From G965229605 sp965229605 (lineage in GTDB: Bacteria > Pseudomonadota > Alphaproteobacteria > CBDDJK01): DNA of 64,000 nucleotides. Location of the stretch: the NCBI GenBank assembly GCA_965229605.1, contig OZ245892.1:930001-994000 (forward strand). The letters run 5' to 3'. A program made the position numbers and the translations under genes. The notes beneath the pieces are model-generated. The model made no database searches, had not been told where the DNA came from, and worked only from the letters and a program-made list of their open reading frames with translations. Positions 15,690 to 24,768 of this stretch are shown here, in pieces (positions within the stretch are counted from its first letter, which is position 1; the number at the start of each line of letters is the position of its first letter).

Positions 15690-16685
15690 TTAATAATTGG
15701 TTAAAATAACCGATCCATTGCGTTGGTTGTTTTCAATCAGCTGGTGGGCTTTTGCGCAGTCGGACAGGGGAAGCCGGGCGGAGATTCTTAAATTCAGGGC
15801 ATTTTGTTCAAGCAGGTGGGTGAGGTGCTTGATCGCCGTCGTGCGCTGTGCCGGGGACAAGAGATAAACCAGGATCAGGTTGATATTCACGGCCTTGAAC
15901 ATCAGCGGATAAAAGGGGAGGGTTGGCGTCATATCCTGCGCTGACCCATAGGCGGTAATCGTTCCGCCGGGTGCAATCAGCGCACTGTTCATTTCAATAT
16001 TTTTGCCAAATTCGACTTCAATAATCTGGTCTATCGGGGCACCTTTCGTGGCCTCCATAATTTCTTCAGACAAATCACCGCTGCGATAGTCAAAAACATG
16101 GCTGGCCCCGGCTTGACGGGCTTCTGCACATTTATCCTTCCCGCCTGCGGTTGCCATCACATTGGCCCCATAAGCGGTGGCAATTTGCACAGCAAGATGA
16201 CCAACGGTTCCGGCTCCTCCGCTGATCAGAATATTTTTGCCTTCAATAGAATCGCCCGCCCCCAATACCGCATGACAAGCGGTTAATCCGGGAATACCCA
16301 GCACCGCCCCTTGTTCATAAGATATAGAGTCGGGAAGCGGCACCGCCTGTTCAGCAGGTAAAGCGATATAATCTGCGGCGGTTCCAAAGGCACGCTGCCA
16401 TTGTCCATTCCAAAGCCAAACCCGTTGACCAATCCGGTTAGTTGACACATCGGCTCCCACGGAATCAATTACGCCTGCACCATCGCTATGCGGGATAATT
16501 TCAGGAAAAGGCGGTTTGGTGACACCCGGTCGCCCGCCAGCCCTTGCCCGGATATCGGACGGATTAACGCCGGAGGCATGGATGCGCACCAGCACTTCCC
16601 CGGCTTGCGGGATCGGGGTGGGCATTTCTTTATAGTGCAGGACCTCTTCGGCCGGGCCAAACTGCTGATAGGTAACCGCTTTCAT
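15690..16685 (-). CDS. Zinc-free NADPH:quinone oxidoreductase, MDR family
   Basis: 331 residues, a zeta-crystallin-like medium-chain reductase that probably reduces quinones or reactive enals with NADPH. GroES-like N-terminal domain to about 125 (RIHASGVNPSDIRARAGG), Rossmann domain with ISGGAGTVGHLAVQIATAYG near 152-171 and VMATAGGKDKC. No catalytic zinc cysteines are seen. AAGGA lies just before the ATG. A second, distinct family member lies at 18363; both flank a GMC oxidoreductase, all on the minus strand. Confidence 0.88.
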   Translation of the reverse strand: MKAVTYQQFGPAEEVLHYKEMPTPIPQAGEVLVRIHASGVNPSDIRARAGGRPGVTKPPFPEIIPHSDGAGVIDSVGADVSTNRIGQRVWLWNGQWQRAFGTAADYIALPAEQAVPLPDSISYEQGAVLGIPGLTACHAVLGAGDSIEGKNILISGGAGTVGHLAVQIATAYGANVMATAGGKDKCAEARQAGASHVFDYRSGDLSEEIMEATKGAPIDQIIEVEFGKNIEMNSALIAPGGTITAYGSAQDMTPTLPFYPLMFKAVNINLILVYLLSPAQRTTAIKHLTHLLEQNALNLRISARLPLSDCAKAHQLIENNQRNGSVILTNY

Positions 16686-16723
16686 ATTCCTTGGCCTTTT
16701 GATTTACTCATCCCCGAGGAAAC

Positions 16724-18322
16724 TTAGCTTTGAAAATGTTGGCGAATATGATCGGCCGCCTTTTCGCCGACCATGGTCGAGGGCGCGTTCAAATTACCAT
16801 TGGGAATACGCGGAAAGATTGAACTGTCGGCGACATATAGGTTTTCACAACCAATCACCCGGCATTCCGGGTCAACCACCGCATCGGGGTCATCAACTGC
16901 GCCGATTTTACAGGTTCCGCAAGGATGATAGGCACTTTCAACATTATTGCGGGTAAATTCGTCCAATCCCTTATCGTCTGTGACCGCCGCACCAGGCGCA
17001 ATTTCCTCGCCCGTAAAATCTTTCATCGCGTTAGCTGCAAAAATTTTCCGCACCAGTCTGATCGCGGCCCGGAAATCGGTAAGGTCTTGTTCTTCTGTCA
17101 GATAGTTAAACAGAATAGACGGCGCAGAATCAGGATCGGGAGAGGTCAATTCAACATGGCCGCGCGACAAGGCCCGCATCGGTCCGATATGGGCTTGAAA
17201 CCCGTGGCCTTTTGCCGGTGAGGTGCCATCATAGCGGATAGCAACCGGCAGGAAGTGAATTTGCAGATCGGGATAGGTGACATCAGGACGGCTGCGCAAA
17301 AAGGCTCCGGATTCAAAATGATTGGTGGCCCCGGGTCCGCTGGTAAAGAGCAGCCATTGGATACCGATGCGCATTTTCTGAAAGACATTCATATAGCGAT
17401 AGAGGCTGACCGGTTGTAAACATTCCTGCTGGATATAGAGCTCAAGATGGTCTTGCAGATTGCGTCCAACGCCTTTTCGCTCGGCGATCACGGGGATATT
17501 CAGCTTTTGCAATTTATCGCCGGGGCCTATGCCGGAGAGCATCAGCAGCTTGGGCGAATTGATCGCCGAGGCCGCGAGGATAACGGCTCGTCTGGCGGTG
17601 ATATGTTCTTCACCTGCCCGGGTACGAACTTTGAGGCCGGTTGCCTTGCGCCCGTCAAAGGTGACCTTAAGCGCAAGTCCTTTCAGCAAAGACAGATTGT
17701 CTCGCTGCTGCAGGGCAGGGCGCAAATAGGCCCGATAGGCGGAATGACGCTTGCCGTTGCGGGTTGTCCGGTCAAAAGGCGTAAAGCCTTCCTGATGTTC
17801 ACCATTATAATCAACGGGCAAAGGATAACCCAGGCTTCTCCCGGCTTCCAGAAAGGCCTTGTCAAGCGGGCTATCGGCGGCTCCGCGGGTAATTGTCAAA
17901 GGCCCGTTGGTGCCGCGCCAGTCAGGGTCGCCATGTGCGGCAGTCTCCAGCCGTTTGAAATAGGGCAGCACATCTTTATAGCCCCATCCTTTGGCCCCGC
18001 TTTCCTGCCAATGGTTGTAATCGCCGGGATTGCCCCGGACATAAATCATGCCGTTGATCGAGGATGACCCGCCCAGCACTTTGCCACGCGGACAGACCAG
18101 CGAGCGATTGTTTAATCCGGGCTCCGGCAATGTGCGATAGCCCCAGTCATAGCGCCCCATATTCATCGGATAGGACAAGGCTGCGGGCATTTGAATAAAC
18201 GGCCCCCAGTCACTGCCGCCATGTTCAATCACCAGAACCCGGCTGTTGCCATCTTCGCTGAGCCGGGCCGCCAGCGCACATCCGGCTGATCCGGCCCCGA
18301 TAATCACATAATCTGCATCCAT
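16724..18322 (-). CDS. GMC-family oxidoreductase (choline/alcohol dehydrogenase-like)
   Basis: 532-residue FAD enzyme oxidising an alcohol or polyol. Seen are the FAD-binding IIGAGSAGCALAARL at 6-20, the GMC signature RGKVLGGSSSINGMIYVRG near 79-97, the second signature GIGPGDKL near 266-273, and the C-terminal SAYHPCGTCKIG with the active-site His, followed by YVADSSIFPRIPNGN. Size and motifs fit choline dehydrogenase/BetA-like dehydrogenases, but there is no betaine aldehyde dehydrogenase or betI nearby, so the substrate is open. Lies between two quinone oxidoreductase genes on the same strand. Confidence 0.88.
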   Translation of the reverse strand: MDADYVIIGAGSAGCALAARLSEDGNSRVLVIEHGGSDWGPFIQMPAALSYPMNMGRYDWGYRTLPEPGLNNRSLVCPRGKVLGGSSSINGMIYVRGNPGDYNHWQESGAKGWGYKDVLPYFKRLETAAHGDPDWRGTNGPLTITRGAADSPLDKAFLEAGRSLGYPLPVDYNGEHQEGFTPFDRTTRNGKRHSAYRAYLRPALQQRDNLSLLKGLALKVTFDGRKATGLKVRTRAGEEHITARRAVILAASAINSPKLLMLSGIGPGDKLQKLNIPVIAERKGVGRNLQDHLELYIQQECLQPVSLYRYMNVFQKMRIGIQWLLFTSGPGATNHFESGAFLRSRPDVTYPDLQIHFLPVAIRYDGTSPAKGHGFQAHIGPMRALSRGHVELTSPDPDSAPSILFNYLTEEQDLTDFRAAIRLVRKIFAANAMKDFTGEEIAPGAAVTDDKGLDEFTRNNVESAYHPCGTCKIGAVDDPDAVVDPECRVIGCENLYVADSSIFPRIPNGNLNAPSTMVGEKAADHIRQHFQS

Positions 18323-18362
18323 GACTATTCTTTACTGCTTGGGCTCTTTACGGCTTGTGCTC

Positions 18363-19343
18363 TTATTGATGAGGAAGCAAAAGGCTGGCCCCTTTGGTCT
18401 TTCCGGCTTCAAGCTCCCGGTGCGCCAGAACAGCCTGCGACAAAGGATAACGCTGGCCAATTTCAATTTTCAGCCCGTCTGCCAGCATGGCAAAGAAATG
18501 ACTGGCTGATTCCTCCAGTTCTGCGCGTTTGGCAACATAATGCATCAGACTGGGACGGGTGAAAAATAAAGACCCCCGTGCTGCCAGCACCGATGCATCA
18601 AACGGCTTTAACGGCCCGGAAGCATTGCCAAAGCTGACCATCATCCCGCGCGGGGCCAGCGAATCAAGGGACGCCATAAAGCTGGCCTGTCCCACTGAAT
18701 CATAAGCAACCTTGACGCCTTCGCCTTCTGTAATCCGTTTGACCTCGGCGGCAATATTGGCACTGCGCCCGACAATAACATGATGGACGCCATGGGCTTT
18801 TGCCAGTTCAGCCTTTTCATCATTGCTGACCACGCCAATCGTGATAGCCCCGATGCGTTTCAGCCATTGGGCCGCAATCAGTCCAACCCCGCCCGCAGCC
18901 GCATGAAGCAACACCGGATCGCCAGCTTGCACTGCATAAGTGCGGCGCACCAGATATTCAACCGTCATCCCGCGCAGTAAAGAAGCCGCTGCCGTTTCAT
19001 CATCAATAGTCTCCGGCAGTTTGATCAGACGCTCCGCATTGATCAGACGGTGGGTTGCATAGCCTCCGACTACCCCGGCATAGGCCACGCGGTCTCCGGC
19101 TTTAAGCCCCTCCACGCCCGACCCGACAGACAGGACTTTCCCGGCCCCTTCCATGCCAAGAATCGCTGGCATCGGCAAAGGATATAAGCCGCTGCGATGA
19201 TAGGTATCAATAAAATTAAGGCCAACGGCACTTTGCTCAATCAATGCCTCGCCAGGACCCGGATCCTCCAGAGTCAACTGGCGGCTGCGCAAATGCTCGG
19301 GCCCGCCCGGGCTGTCAATGCCTATGGTCTGTGCGGTTATCAT
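18363..19343 (-). CDS. NADPH:quinone reductase, QorA-like
   Basis: 326 residues from the ATG at 19343, which has GGAGG four bases upstream; a longer open frame to 19568 overlaps the next gene and is not supported. Typical E. coli Qor/QorA features: N-terminal EQSAVGLNFIDTYHRSGLYP, cofactor-binding HAAAGGVGLIAAQWLKRIGA, AYDSVGQASF and the ending EAGKTKGASLLLP. Catalyses one- or two-electron reduction of quinones with NADPH, probably in oxidative stress defence. The stop of the upstream class II aldolase gene is 13 bp away, so they are co-transcribed. Confidence 0.9.
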   Translation of the reverse strand: MITAQTIGIDSPGGPEHLRSRQLTLEDPGPGEALIEQSAVGLNFIDTYHRSGLYPLPMPAILGMEGAGKVLSVGSGVEGLKAGDRVAYAGVVGGYATHRLINAERLIKLPETIDDETAAASLLRGMTVEYLVRRTYAVQAGDPVLLHAAAGGVGLIAAQWLKRIGAITIGVVSNDEKAELAKAHGVHHVIVGRSANIAAEVKRITEGEGVKVAYDSVGQASFMASLDSLAPRGMMVSFGNASGPLKPFDASVLAARGSLFFTRPSLMHYVAKRAELEESASHFFAMLADGLKIEIGQRYPLSQAVLAHRELEAGKTKGASLLLPHQ

Positions 19344-19356
19344 CCTGCCTCCTTTA

Positions 19357-20115
19357 TCAGCTTGCGTAAGAACTTCCTTCTTCATCAAGCATCGCCTTGA
19401 TTTCTGAAAGGAATATATCAGCATGTCCGGGGTAATTTTCCAGCTCGCTGGAGGTTTTTTCTGCAATCTCGTGCGAAAGCACACGCAGTTTCTGACCGGT
19501 TTGCAAGGCCCGGATATAATTCGCTGCTGCCCGCTCAAAATAATAAATCTGGTTGAAAGCATCGGCAACAGATTGTCCGATCACCAGAACACCGTGATTG
19601 CCCATCAGCAGGACTTTGACTTTGGGATCGGTCAATAGTGTGGCACAGCGTTCGCCTTCGGATTCAAAGGCCAGACCGCCAAACTGATCATCAATCACTA
19701 CCCGTCCGTAAAACATGGCGGTTGTCTGATCAATCGGCGGCAGGGTGCTATCAGAAAGACAGGCCAGCGTGGTTGAAAAAGGCGGGTGCAAATGCATGAT
19801 ACAACGTGCATGCGGCACCTGACGGTGGATTGATCCATGCAGCCCCCAGGCGGTGGGGTCCGGGGCATCCGGGCGTTCCATGGTCTGCGGATCATTGGCA
19901 TCAATCAGCAAAAGGTCAGAAGCCCGAATTCGTCCAAAATACATCTGGTTCGGATTCATCAGAAACTTGGTGCCTTCCGGGTTAATGGCCAGGCTGAAAT
20001 GATTGGCCACAGCCTCGTTAAGGGCAAGTCGCTCTGTCCAGCGAAAGGTTGCGGCCAAGTCTACGCGCTCTTGCCACCAGTCCAGCTGAACTTTTCGAGA
20101 TTCCTTTAAATACAT
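19357..20115 (-). CDS. Class II aldolase/adducin-family protein
   Basis: 252 residues. Members are metal-dependent aldolases or related lyases acting on sugar phosphates or ketols. The zinc-binding HLHPPFS lies at about 114-120 and a further histidine in MGNHGVLV near 173; the conserved early NEAVANHFSLAI and the loop WGLHGSIHRQVPHARCIMH are also typical. AAGGGG precedes the ATG. First gene of a short minus-strand run with the two quinone reductases and the GMC enzyme. Substrate not predictable. Confidence 0.88.
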   Translation of the reverse strand: MYLKESRKVQLDWWQERVDLAATFRWTERLALNEAVANHFSLAINPEGTKFLMNPNQMYFGRIRASDLLLIDANDPQTMERPDAPDPTAWGLHGSIHRQVPHARCIMHLHPPFSTTLACLSDSTLPPIDQTTAMFYGRVVIDDQFGGLAFESEGERCATLLTDPKVKVLLMGNHGVLVIGQSVADAFNQIYYFERAAANYIRALQTGQKLRVLSHEIAEKTSSELENYPGHADIFLSEIKAMLDEEGSSYAS

Positions 20116-20144
20116 GATCGCATCCCCTTTATCGTCGGTTATTG

Positions 20145-20161
20145 CTTATGGGCCCTGACCC
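20145..20161 (-). repeat. 17-bp match to a MITE terminal repeat
   Basis: On the minus strand GGGTCAGGGCCCATAAG differs by one base from the first 17 bases of the terminal repeat of the element at 36276-36546. It may be a solo end left by an old insertion, or chance. Lies in the 107-bp gap upstream of the class II aldolase gene. Confidence 0.3.
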
Positions 20162-20222
20162 TGATCTCATATCAGTCTCCTCTATGGTGGGCAACTGCCT
20201 ATAAAACGTCATTCAGAGAATC

Positions 20223-21221
20223 TCATTCAGTTCCAGATGAGTCAGTCATCAGATTTTCAGGCAATTCTTCTTCTCTTGATCGGGGTAAAATTTCTCCAAC
20301 AGCAAACTCCTGCAAAGTCGCATAGTGATTGCCTGAGGCAATCGCCTCCCGCAGCGTTTGCTCGGTAACAAAATAATAATGAAAACGTGCCCCCTTGGTG
20401 GTTTGCCGACCACAGCACAGACAATAATAGGGATTCAAATCCTGTGTTGATTGAAGATGCGGCCAGTTTTGCGGAAAACGGGGCTGTTGTTCCACGGTCT
20501 GATAAAGGTCTCTGTCATAGGTATTATGCTCTATGATGGTCTCGTCCAGTTCTGGATAATCCGGGCGATATTTGTCAAAGGTCGGGTTAAGGTGAGTCGA
20601 AATCACATTTGGCAGGCCCATGTCCGAAAGAAGACTGCTTAACAGCTGATCAATCTGGCTTAAAGGCGCATAGGCGTAAAATGCTGACAGGTTTTCTTGT
20701 GCGGCTTGTAGCGGATCCTCCGGGCTATTTTCCTGTTGAGAAGGGGCAAACAGCCGGGTGGTCACATTGCAATGGACCGGGTCCATGAAGAATTCCTGAA
20801 AGTCCTCTGGTTCGGGCAGCCAGTCATTGCGCATCATCTCATAGCCATAGGCCGACTTGACCCGGCCTACTGGATCACGCAAACAGGCTATCAGCTTGAA
20901 ATCCTGCGCAAACTCCTGATGGCTTCCATAGGGCAGGTGGCTGGCAATCAATCCCCACGGCATCTTGAGAAATTGCCTGGGCGGGAGTTCTGCATCCACC
21001 CTGTCAATCAAGGGGGATTTTTTCTTCATCAAGAACTCATAGCCAAAGGTCATGGCTGAACGTAGCCCGAGATAAAGCGTGCTTCCCCCGGACTTTGGGG
21101 TATGGTAGAAGAAAACCGGCTGAATAGACACCTCCCGCCCGGCAGAATAGCTTGGGCAAAAGGTCAGCTGATCCTCGTCAATCAGGCTTTGAAGAATTGA
21201 AATATCGGGCGGGTTGTGCAT
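20223..21221 (-). CDS. Sulfotransferase-family protein
   Basis: 332-residue predicted cytosolic sulfotransferase using PAPS. The 5'-phosphosulfate loop HTPKSGGSTLYLGL is at about 40-53 and the 3'-phosphate region CLRDPVGRVKSAYGYEM near 116-132; both are hallmarks of the P-loop sulfotransferase superfamily. The C-terminal half is not recognised and contains a CLCC cluster near residue 274. The acceptor could be a surface glycan or lipid. Stands alone, divergent from mltG with a 46-bp gap. Confidence 0.75.
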   Translation of the reverse strand: MHNPPDISILQSLIDEDQLTFCPSYSAGREVSIQPVFFYHTPKSGGSTLYLGLRSAMTFGYEFLMKKKSPLIDRVDAELPPRQFLKMPWGLIASHLPYGSHQEFAQDFKLIACLRDPVGRVKSAYGYEMMRNDWLPEPEDFQEFFMDPVHCNVTTRLFAPSQQENSPEDPLQAAQENLSAFYAYAPLSQIDQLLSSLLSDMGLPNVISTHLNPTFDKYRPDYPELDETIIEHNTYDRDLYQTVEQQPRFPQNWPHLQSTQDLNPYYCLCCGRQTTKGARFHYYFVTEQTLREAIASGNHYATLQEFAVGEILPRSREEELPENLMTDSSGTE

Positions 21222-21267
21222 AGAAAAGCGTTAACTTAAAGCTCCTGCATAAACAAACATAAAACAT

Positions 21268-22296
21268 ATGGATACGGCTGCTGCTCCATCATTGCCTGAA
21301 AAAGGCTGGCTTGCCCGCTGGCCTATCCGCCTTATAGGGAAGGCTATTTTTATATTGGGGCTTGTTGTTTTATTCGTCGCAGGCGGAGGGTTCTATTGGG
21401 GTCTACAGACCTGGCGCAGCCCCGGAGACCACCAGAATTCAGTGCTTTTGGTCATCCCGCCAGGGGCTGGCCTTCAGATGATCAGCGATCTTCTCTATAA
21501 ATCAAAGCTTGTTCCACATCCGCTTGTTTTTAAGGTTGCGCTCACCTTGCAAGGGCAAGCGCGCAGCTTGCAAGCGGGCGAATATCTGATTCCAGCCAGG
21601 GCAAGCCCGGCAGAAGTTGCCAGACAGTTGACCGAAGGAAAGACTCACGCACGCACCTTGACCATCCCCGAAGGGTTAAGCTCTGTCGAGATTGCACAGC
21701 TTGTCAATCAGGCACCGGGCATGGAAGGCAGGGTTGTCGCTGATTTTGCACAAGGGGAGCTTTTGCCGGAAACCTATGCTTATGAGTATGGTGTGGAGCG
21801 GCAGGCGTTTTTAAATCGCTTGAAGGACAGCCAAAAGCAGGTCCTGGATGAATTATGGGACCGCCGTGCTGAAGATTCAGAACTCGCATCACCCGAAGAG
21901 GCGATTATCCTTGCCTCTATGATCGAGGCAGAAGCCCAAAAGCCGGAAGAATTCCCGCTGGTCTCCTCAGTCTTTCATAATCGCCTGCAAAAAAATATGC
22001 GCCTGCAATCCGACCCGACGGTGGTCTACGCCCGTGACCTTGTTGAAAACTCAACAGAAAAAAGGCCTATTCGCCGCTCGGACCTGCGGCGAGATCATCC
22101 CTATAATACCTATCAGCGCAAAGGCTTGCCGCCCGGCCCGATCAATCATCCCGGACGCATGGCTCTACAAGCCGCCCTGAACCCGGCCAAAAGCGACTAT
22201 CTCTATTTTGTGGCCGATGGCAAAGGCGGTCACCGCTTTGCCAAAACGCTGGCTGAACATAACCGCAACGTCCGGCTATACCGTAAAGGAGAATAA
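21268..22296 (+). CDS. mltG: Endolytic murein transglycosylase MltG
   Basis: Membrane-bound lytic transglycosylase (YceG family), 342 residues, which cuts nascent peptidoglycan strands and sets glycan length. One N-terminal membrane helix at about 24-46 (IRLIGKAIFILGLVVLFVAG), a LysM-like region, then the catalytic domain with ILASMIEAEAQKPEE containing the catalytic Glu, SVFHNRLQKNMRLQSDPTVVY, YNTYQRKGLPPGPINHPG and a C-terminal YLYFVADGKGGHRFAKTLAEHN. Complete. In many alphaproteobacteria fabF precedes and yicC-gmk follow; here neither is present. Confidence 0.94.
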   Translation: MDTAAAPSLPEKGWLARWPIRLIGKAIFILGLVVLFVAGGGFYWGLQTWRSPGDHQNSVLLVIPPGAGLQMISDLLYKSKLVPHPLVFKVALTLQGQARSLQAGEYLIPARASPAEVARQLTEGKTHARTLTIPEGLSSVEIAQLVNQAPGMEGRVVADFAQGELLPETYAYEYGVERQAFLNRLKDSQKQVLDELWDRRAEDSELASPEEAIILASMIEAEAQKPEEFPLVSSVFHNRLQKNMRLQSDPTVVYARDLVENSTEKRPIRRSDLRRDHPYNTYQRKGLPPGPINHPGRMALQAALNPAKSDYLYFVADGKGGHRFAKTLAEHNRNVRLYRKGE

Positions 22297-22301
22297 TACT
22301 C

Positions 22302-22619
22302 CTACAAAAGCATATTCAGGTAATAGCCTTTGGCGGGCAGTCCGTCGCGCCGTCCATGCTCGATATCAAGCAACAGCAAGGCACGTAGCCGTTGCAGGGC
22401 ATGACCAATATTGCGCGGATTAAGGGCTTTTTCGCCGGTTCGTCTCAGGAAATTGGCAAGATTTGGCGGTGGTAGCTCCGGTTGCGAGGATATGGGACGC
22501 TCAACCGGCAAGTCTCCTGACAGTCCAACCGGCAGATCGCCTTTGCGCTGCTCCCGGCGGCGAAGGTCGGAAGTGCTGGAAGATGCAGGCCTGCGGCTAT
22601 TTATTTGCGGCTCTATCAT
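22302..22619 (-). CDS. Small hypothetical protein, Arg/Pro-rich N-terminus
   Basis: 105 residues from the ATG at 22619, which has GAGGAG seven bases upstream, a good ribosome site. The first half is disordered-looking (Ser, Arg, Pro, Glu); the second half looks folded, LANFLRRTGEKALNPRNIGHALQRLRALLLLDIEHG, ending GLPAKGYYLNMLL. Not recognised. It is convergent with mltG (5 bp between stops). The good start site and sensible C-terminal amphipathic helix argue that it is real. Confidence 0.55.
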   Translation of the reverse strand: MIEPQINSRRPASSSTSDLRRREQRKGDLPVGLSGDLPVERPISSQPELPPPNLANFLRRTGEKALNPRNIGHALQRLRALLLLDIEHGRRDGLPAKGYYLNMLL

Positions 22620-22689
22620 GCGATGACTCCTCAAGATGCTCTCTAAAGATAGTCATGCTTTTGATTCGCGTGCAAAAGCAAGGAATGAA

Positions 22690-23643
22690 TTATGACCCTG
22701 TTTGCTTTAATGGAGTCTCTTTCATAAAGGCCAATGTGTTCTCCAGCGTTGAGACCACCGCTTGCGAGCCAAGTCCCATGCTATTTTGAGCCGAAGCGGC
22801 CTGGGCAAGGCGGATGCAATCCTCAATCGAGTGTCCAAGATGCAGACCGGTGGCAAAACCGGCATTAAAGCAGTCTCCGCAGCCACAGGTGCAGACCACA
22901 TCAATGTTATAGGCCGGGCTATCAATTTTCTGGCCCTTTTGATCGCGATATAGAGCTCCATCTGCGCCAAGGGTCAGGATCACGGCTCCCACGCCCTGAT
23001 CAAGAAAGAAGGCGGCAATATCCTCAAAATCACTCATGCCCGTCAAGGCCATGGCTTCTTCTTCAGAGGGCATGAAATAATCGGTATGGGCAAGCAACGG
23101 GCGAACAAGCGGGAAATCATCCTGCGTGGCGGCAAAAACATCGAGTGTCGTGGTGATGTCTCTCGATTTGGCGTGGGACAAAAGCTCGGCATTGCGGCCC
23201 TTGTCCATGGCGTCCATCAGCCCAACCCCGCCAATATGAAAAATCTTCGTATCAAGAACCCGGTCAACCTGATCATCTTCAACGTAAAATCCGGCTGTGG
23301 CACCGCGCTTGTGCAGGGCAGGGCGTTGTCCATTGGCGCGGGTGGTGACAATGCTTGAAGAGGTCGCAAAATCCGGGCAGCGTTGCATCATGTGCGTATC
23401 CACTTCAAAATCAGCAAAACGGCGCAGGACCCAGTCTCCCATCAGGTCATGGCCAACCCCGCCAACCGCCTGAACCTTCAGCCCGTGCTTTGCGGCAACA
23501 ATAGCAGCCGATCCCGCCGCCCCCGAAACAGCCAGCGTAAATTCATCGACAAAAAAAGTGTCGCCGCCTTTCGGGATATCCTGCACCGGTCGGCATAAAG
23601 CATCAAAGGTATGAAATCCCATCGCGGTATAATCAAAGCGCAT
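22690..23643 (-). CDS. PfkB-family carbohydrate kinase
   Basis: Ribokinase/PfkB-type sugar kinase, 317 residues from the ATG at 23643 (GAGG upstream). N-terminal GGDTFFVDEFTLAVSGAAGSAA carries the first PfkB signature; the second, with the catalytic Asp, reads CTCGCGDCFNAGFATGL near 245-261. It would phosphorylate a sugar or keto-sugar brought in by the adjacent ABC transporter. Last gene of the minus-strand arm (binding protein, two permeases, ATPase, kinase), 35 bp after the ATPase. Substrate unknown. Confidence 0.88.
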   Translation of the reverse strand: MRFDYTAMGFHTFDALCRPVQDIPKGGDTFFVDEFTLAVSGAAGSAAIVAAKHGLKVQAVGGVGHDLMGDWVLRRFADFEVDTHMMQRCPDFATSSSIVTTRANGQRPALHKRGATAGFYVEDDQVDRVLDTKIFHIGGVGLMDAMDKGRNAELLSHAKSRDITTTLDVFAATQDDFPLVRPLLAHTDYFMPSEEEAMALTGMSDFEDIAAFFLDQGVGAVILTLGADGALYRDQKGQKIDSPAYNIDVVCTCGCGDCFNAGFATGLHLGHSIEDCIRLAQAASAQNSMGLGSQAVVSTLENTLAFMKETPLKQTGS

Positions 23644-23678
23644 TGCAAGCCTCACATAGATAACATTCTTATATACAA

Positions 23679-24767
23679 TTATTGATCAGGTCCTAATCGG
23701 ACCTGTGTCTTATAATCAAACAAATAAAGACGCTTTGTGTCAAAGCTGATCTGCGCCGTGCTGTTCAATTCTGCCCGGTAAGTGCGGTCGGTCTTGACCT
23801 CAATCATTTTCTCTCCGCATTTCACGGTTAAAAAAGTCATATCGCCGGTTGGCTCAATACCATAAACTTGACCCGTGAGATGACAAGCCTTCTTACTGTC
23901 AGTGACTTGGCAATCCTCCGGGCGAACCCCTAAAATCACCTTTCCGTTTTGGGGAATATCCGGCAGAGGGGCTATTCCTTCAAGCCGCACATTATCCGCT
24001 ATAAAAACCCCGTTCTCCAGGGTTCCCTCAATCAGATTCATCGGCGGTGAACCAATAAAACCGGCCACAAAACAATTTGCCGGATCGTTATAAATCTCAT
24101 CCGGCATGCCAATCTGCTGAATGGTCCCTTTATCCATGATCACAATCCGGTCAGCCAATGTCATGGCTTCAACCTGATCATGTGTCACATAAACGGTTGT
24201 AATCTTTAAACTGCGCTGAATATGTTTGATCTGCACCCGCATATGCTGACGCAATTTTGCATCCAGATTGGACAGCGGCTCATCCATTAAAAAGATTTGT
24301 GGCTGGCGCACAATCGCCCGGGCCAGGGCTGCCCGCTGTCGCTGCCCCCCGGAAAGCACAGCAGGTTTGCGATCAAGATAATTTGAAATATCAACCAGTT
24401 CTGCTGCCTGCTGGACCAGCGTGCGGTGCTGGTCTTTTGGAATATTGCGCATACGCAGGGGAAAACGGATATTCTCGTAAACCGTCATGTTGGGATAGAG
24501 CGCATAGCCTTGAAAGACCATGGCCACATCGCGGTCGCGTGGATCGACCTCATTGACATTTTCGCCGTCAATCAGGATATCGCCGTCGCTTGGCTCCTCC
24601 AGCCCGGCAATCATGCGCATGGTCGTGGTTTTGCCGCAGCCGGAGGGACCGAGCAGGACGATAAATTCCTGATCGGCAATATCAAGGTTCAAGGCGCGCA
24701 CCCCCCAGGTTTCGCGGCCTTTTTGGCCCCATTTCTTTTGAATGTTTTTCAGTTCTATTCGGGCCAT
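23679..24767 (-). CDS. Sugar ABC transporter ATP-binding protein, MalK/UgpC type
   Basis: 362 residues. Walker A GPSGCGKTT near 40-48, Q-loop FQGYALYPNM, signature LSGGQRQ near 139-145, Walker B IFLMDEP, H-loop THDQVEAMTLAD, and a C-terminal TOBE domain with ILGVRPEDC. Starts one base after the permease stop, with AGGGG before the ATG. Energises the importer encoded by the three upstream genes. Distinct from smoK. Confidence 0.92.
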   Translation of the reverse strand: MARIELKNIQKKWGQKGRETWGVRALNLDIADQEFIVLLGPSGCGKTTTMRMIAGLEEPSDGDILIDGENVNEVDPRDRDVAMVFQGYALYPNMTVYENIRFPLRMRNIPKDQHRTLVQQAAELVDISNYLDRKPAVLSGGQRQRAALARAIVRQPQIFLMDEPLSNLDAKLRQHMRVQIKHIQRSLKITTVYVTHDQVEAMTLADRIVIMDKGTIQQIGMPDEIYNDPANCFVAGFIGSPPMNLIEGTLENGVFIADNVRLEGIAPLPDIPQNGKVILGVRPEDCQVTDSKKACHLTGQVYGIEPTGDMTFLTVKCGEKMIEVKTDRTYRAELNSTAQISFDTKRLYLFDYKTQVRLGPDQ

Positions 24768-24768
24768 G

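Noticed and set aside
16724..18322. Choline dehydrogenase BetA as a firm call
   Set aside because: Motifs fit the whole GMC family and no betB, betI or choline transporter is nearby.
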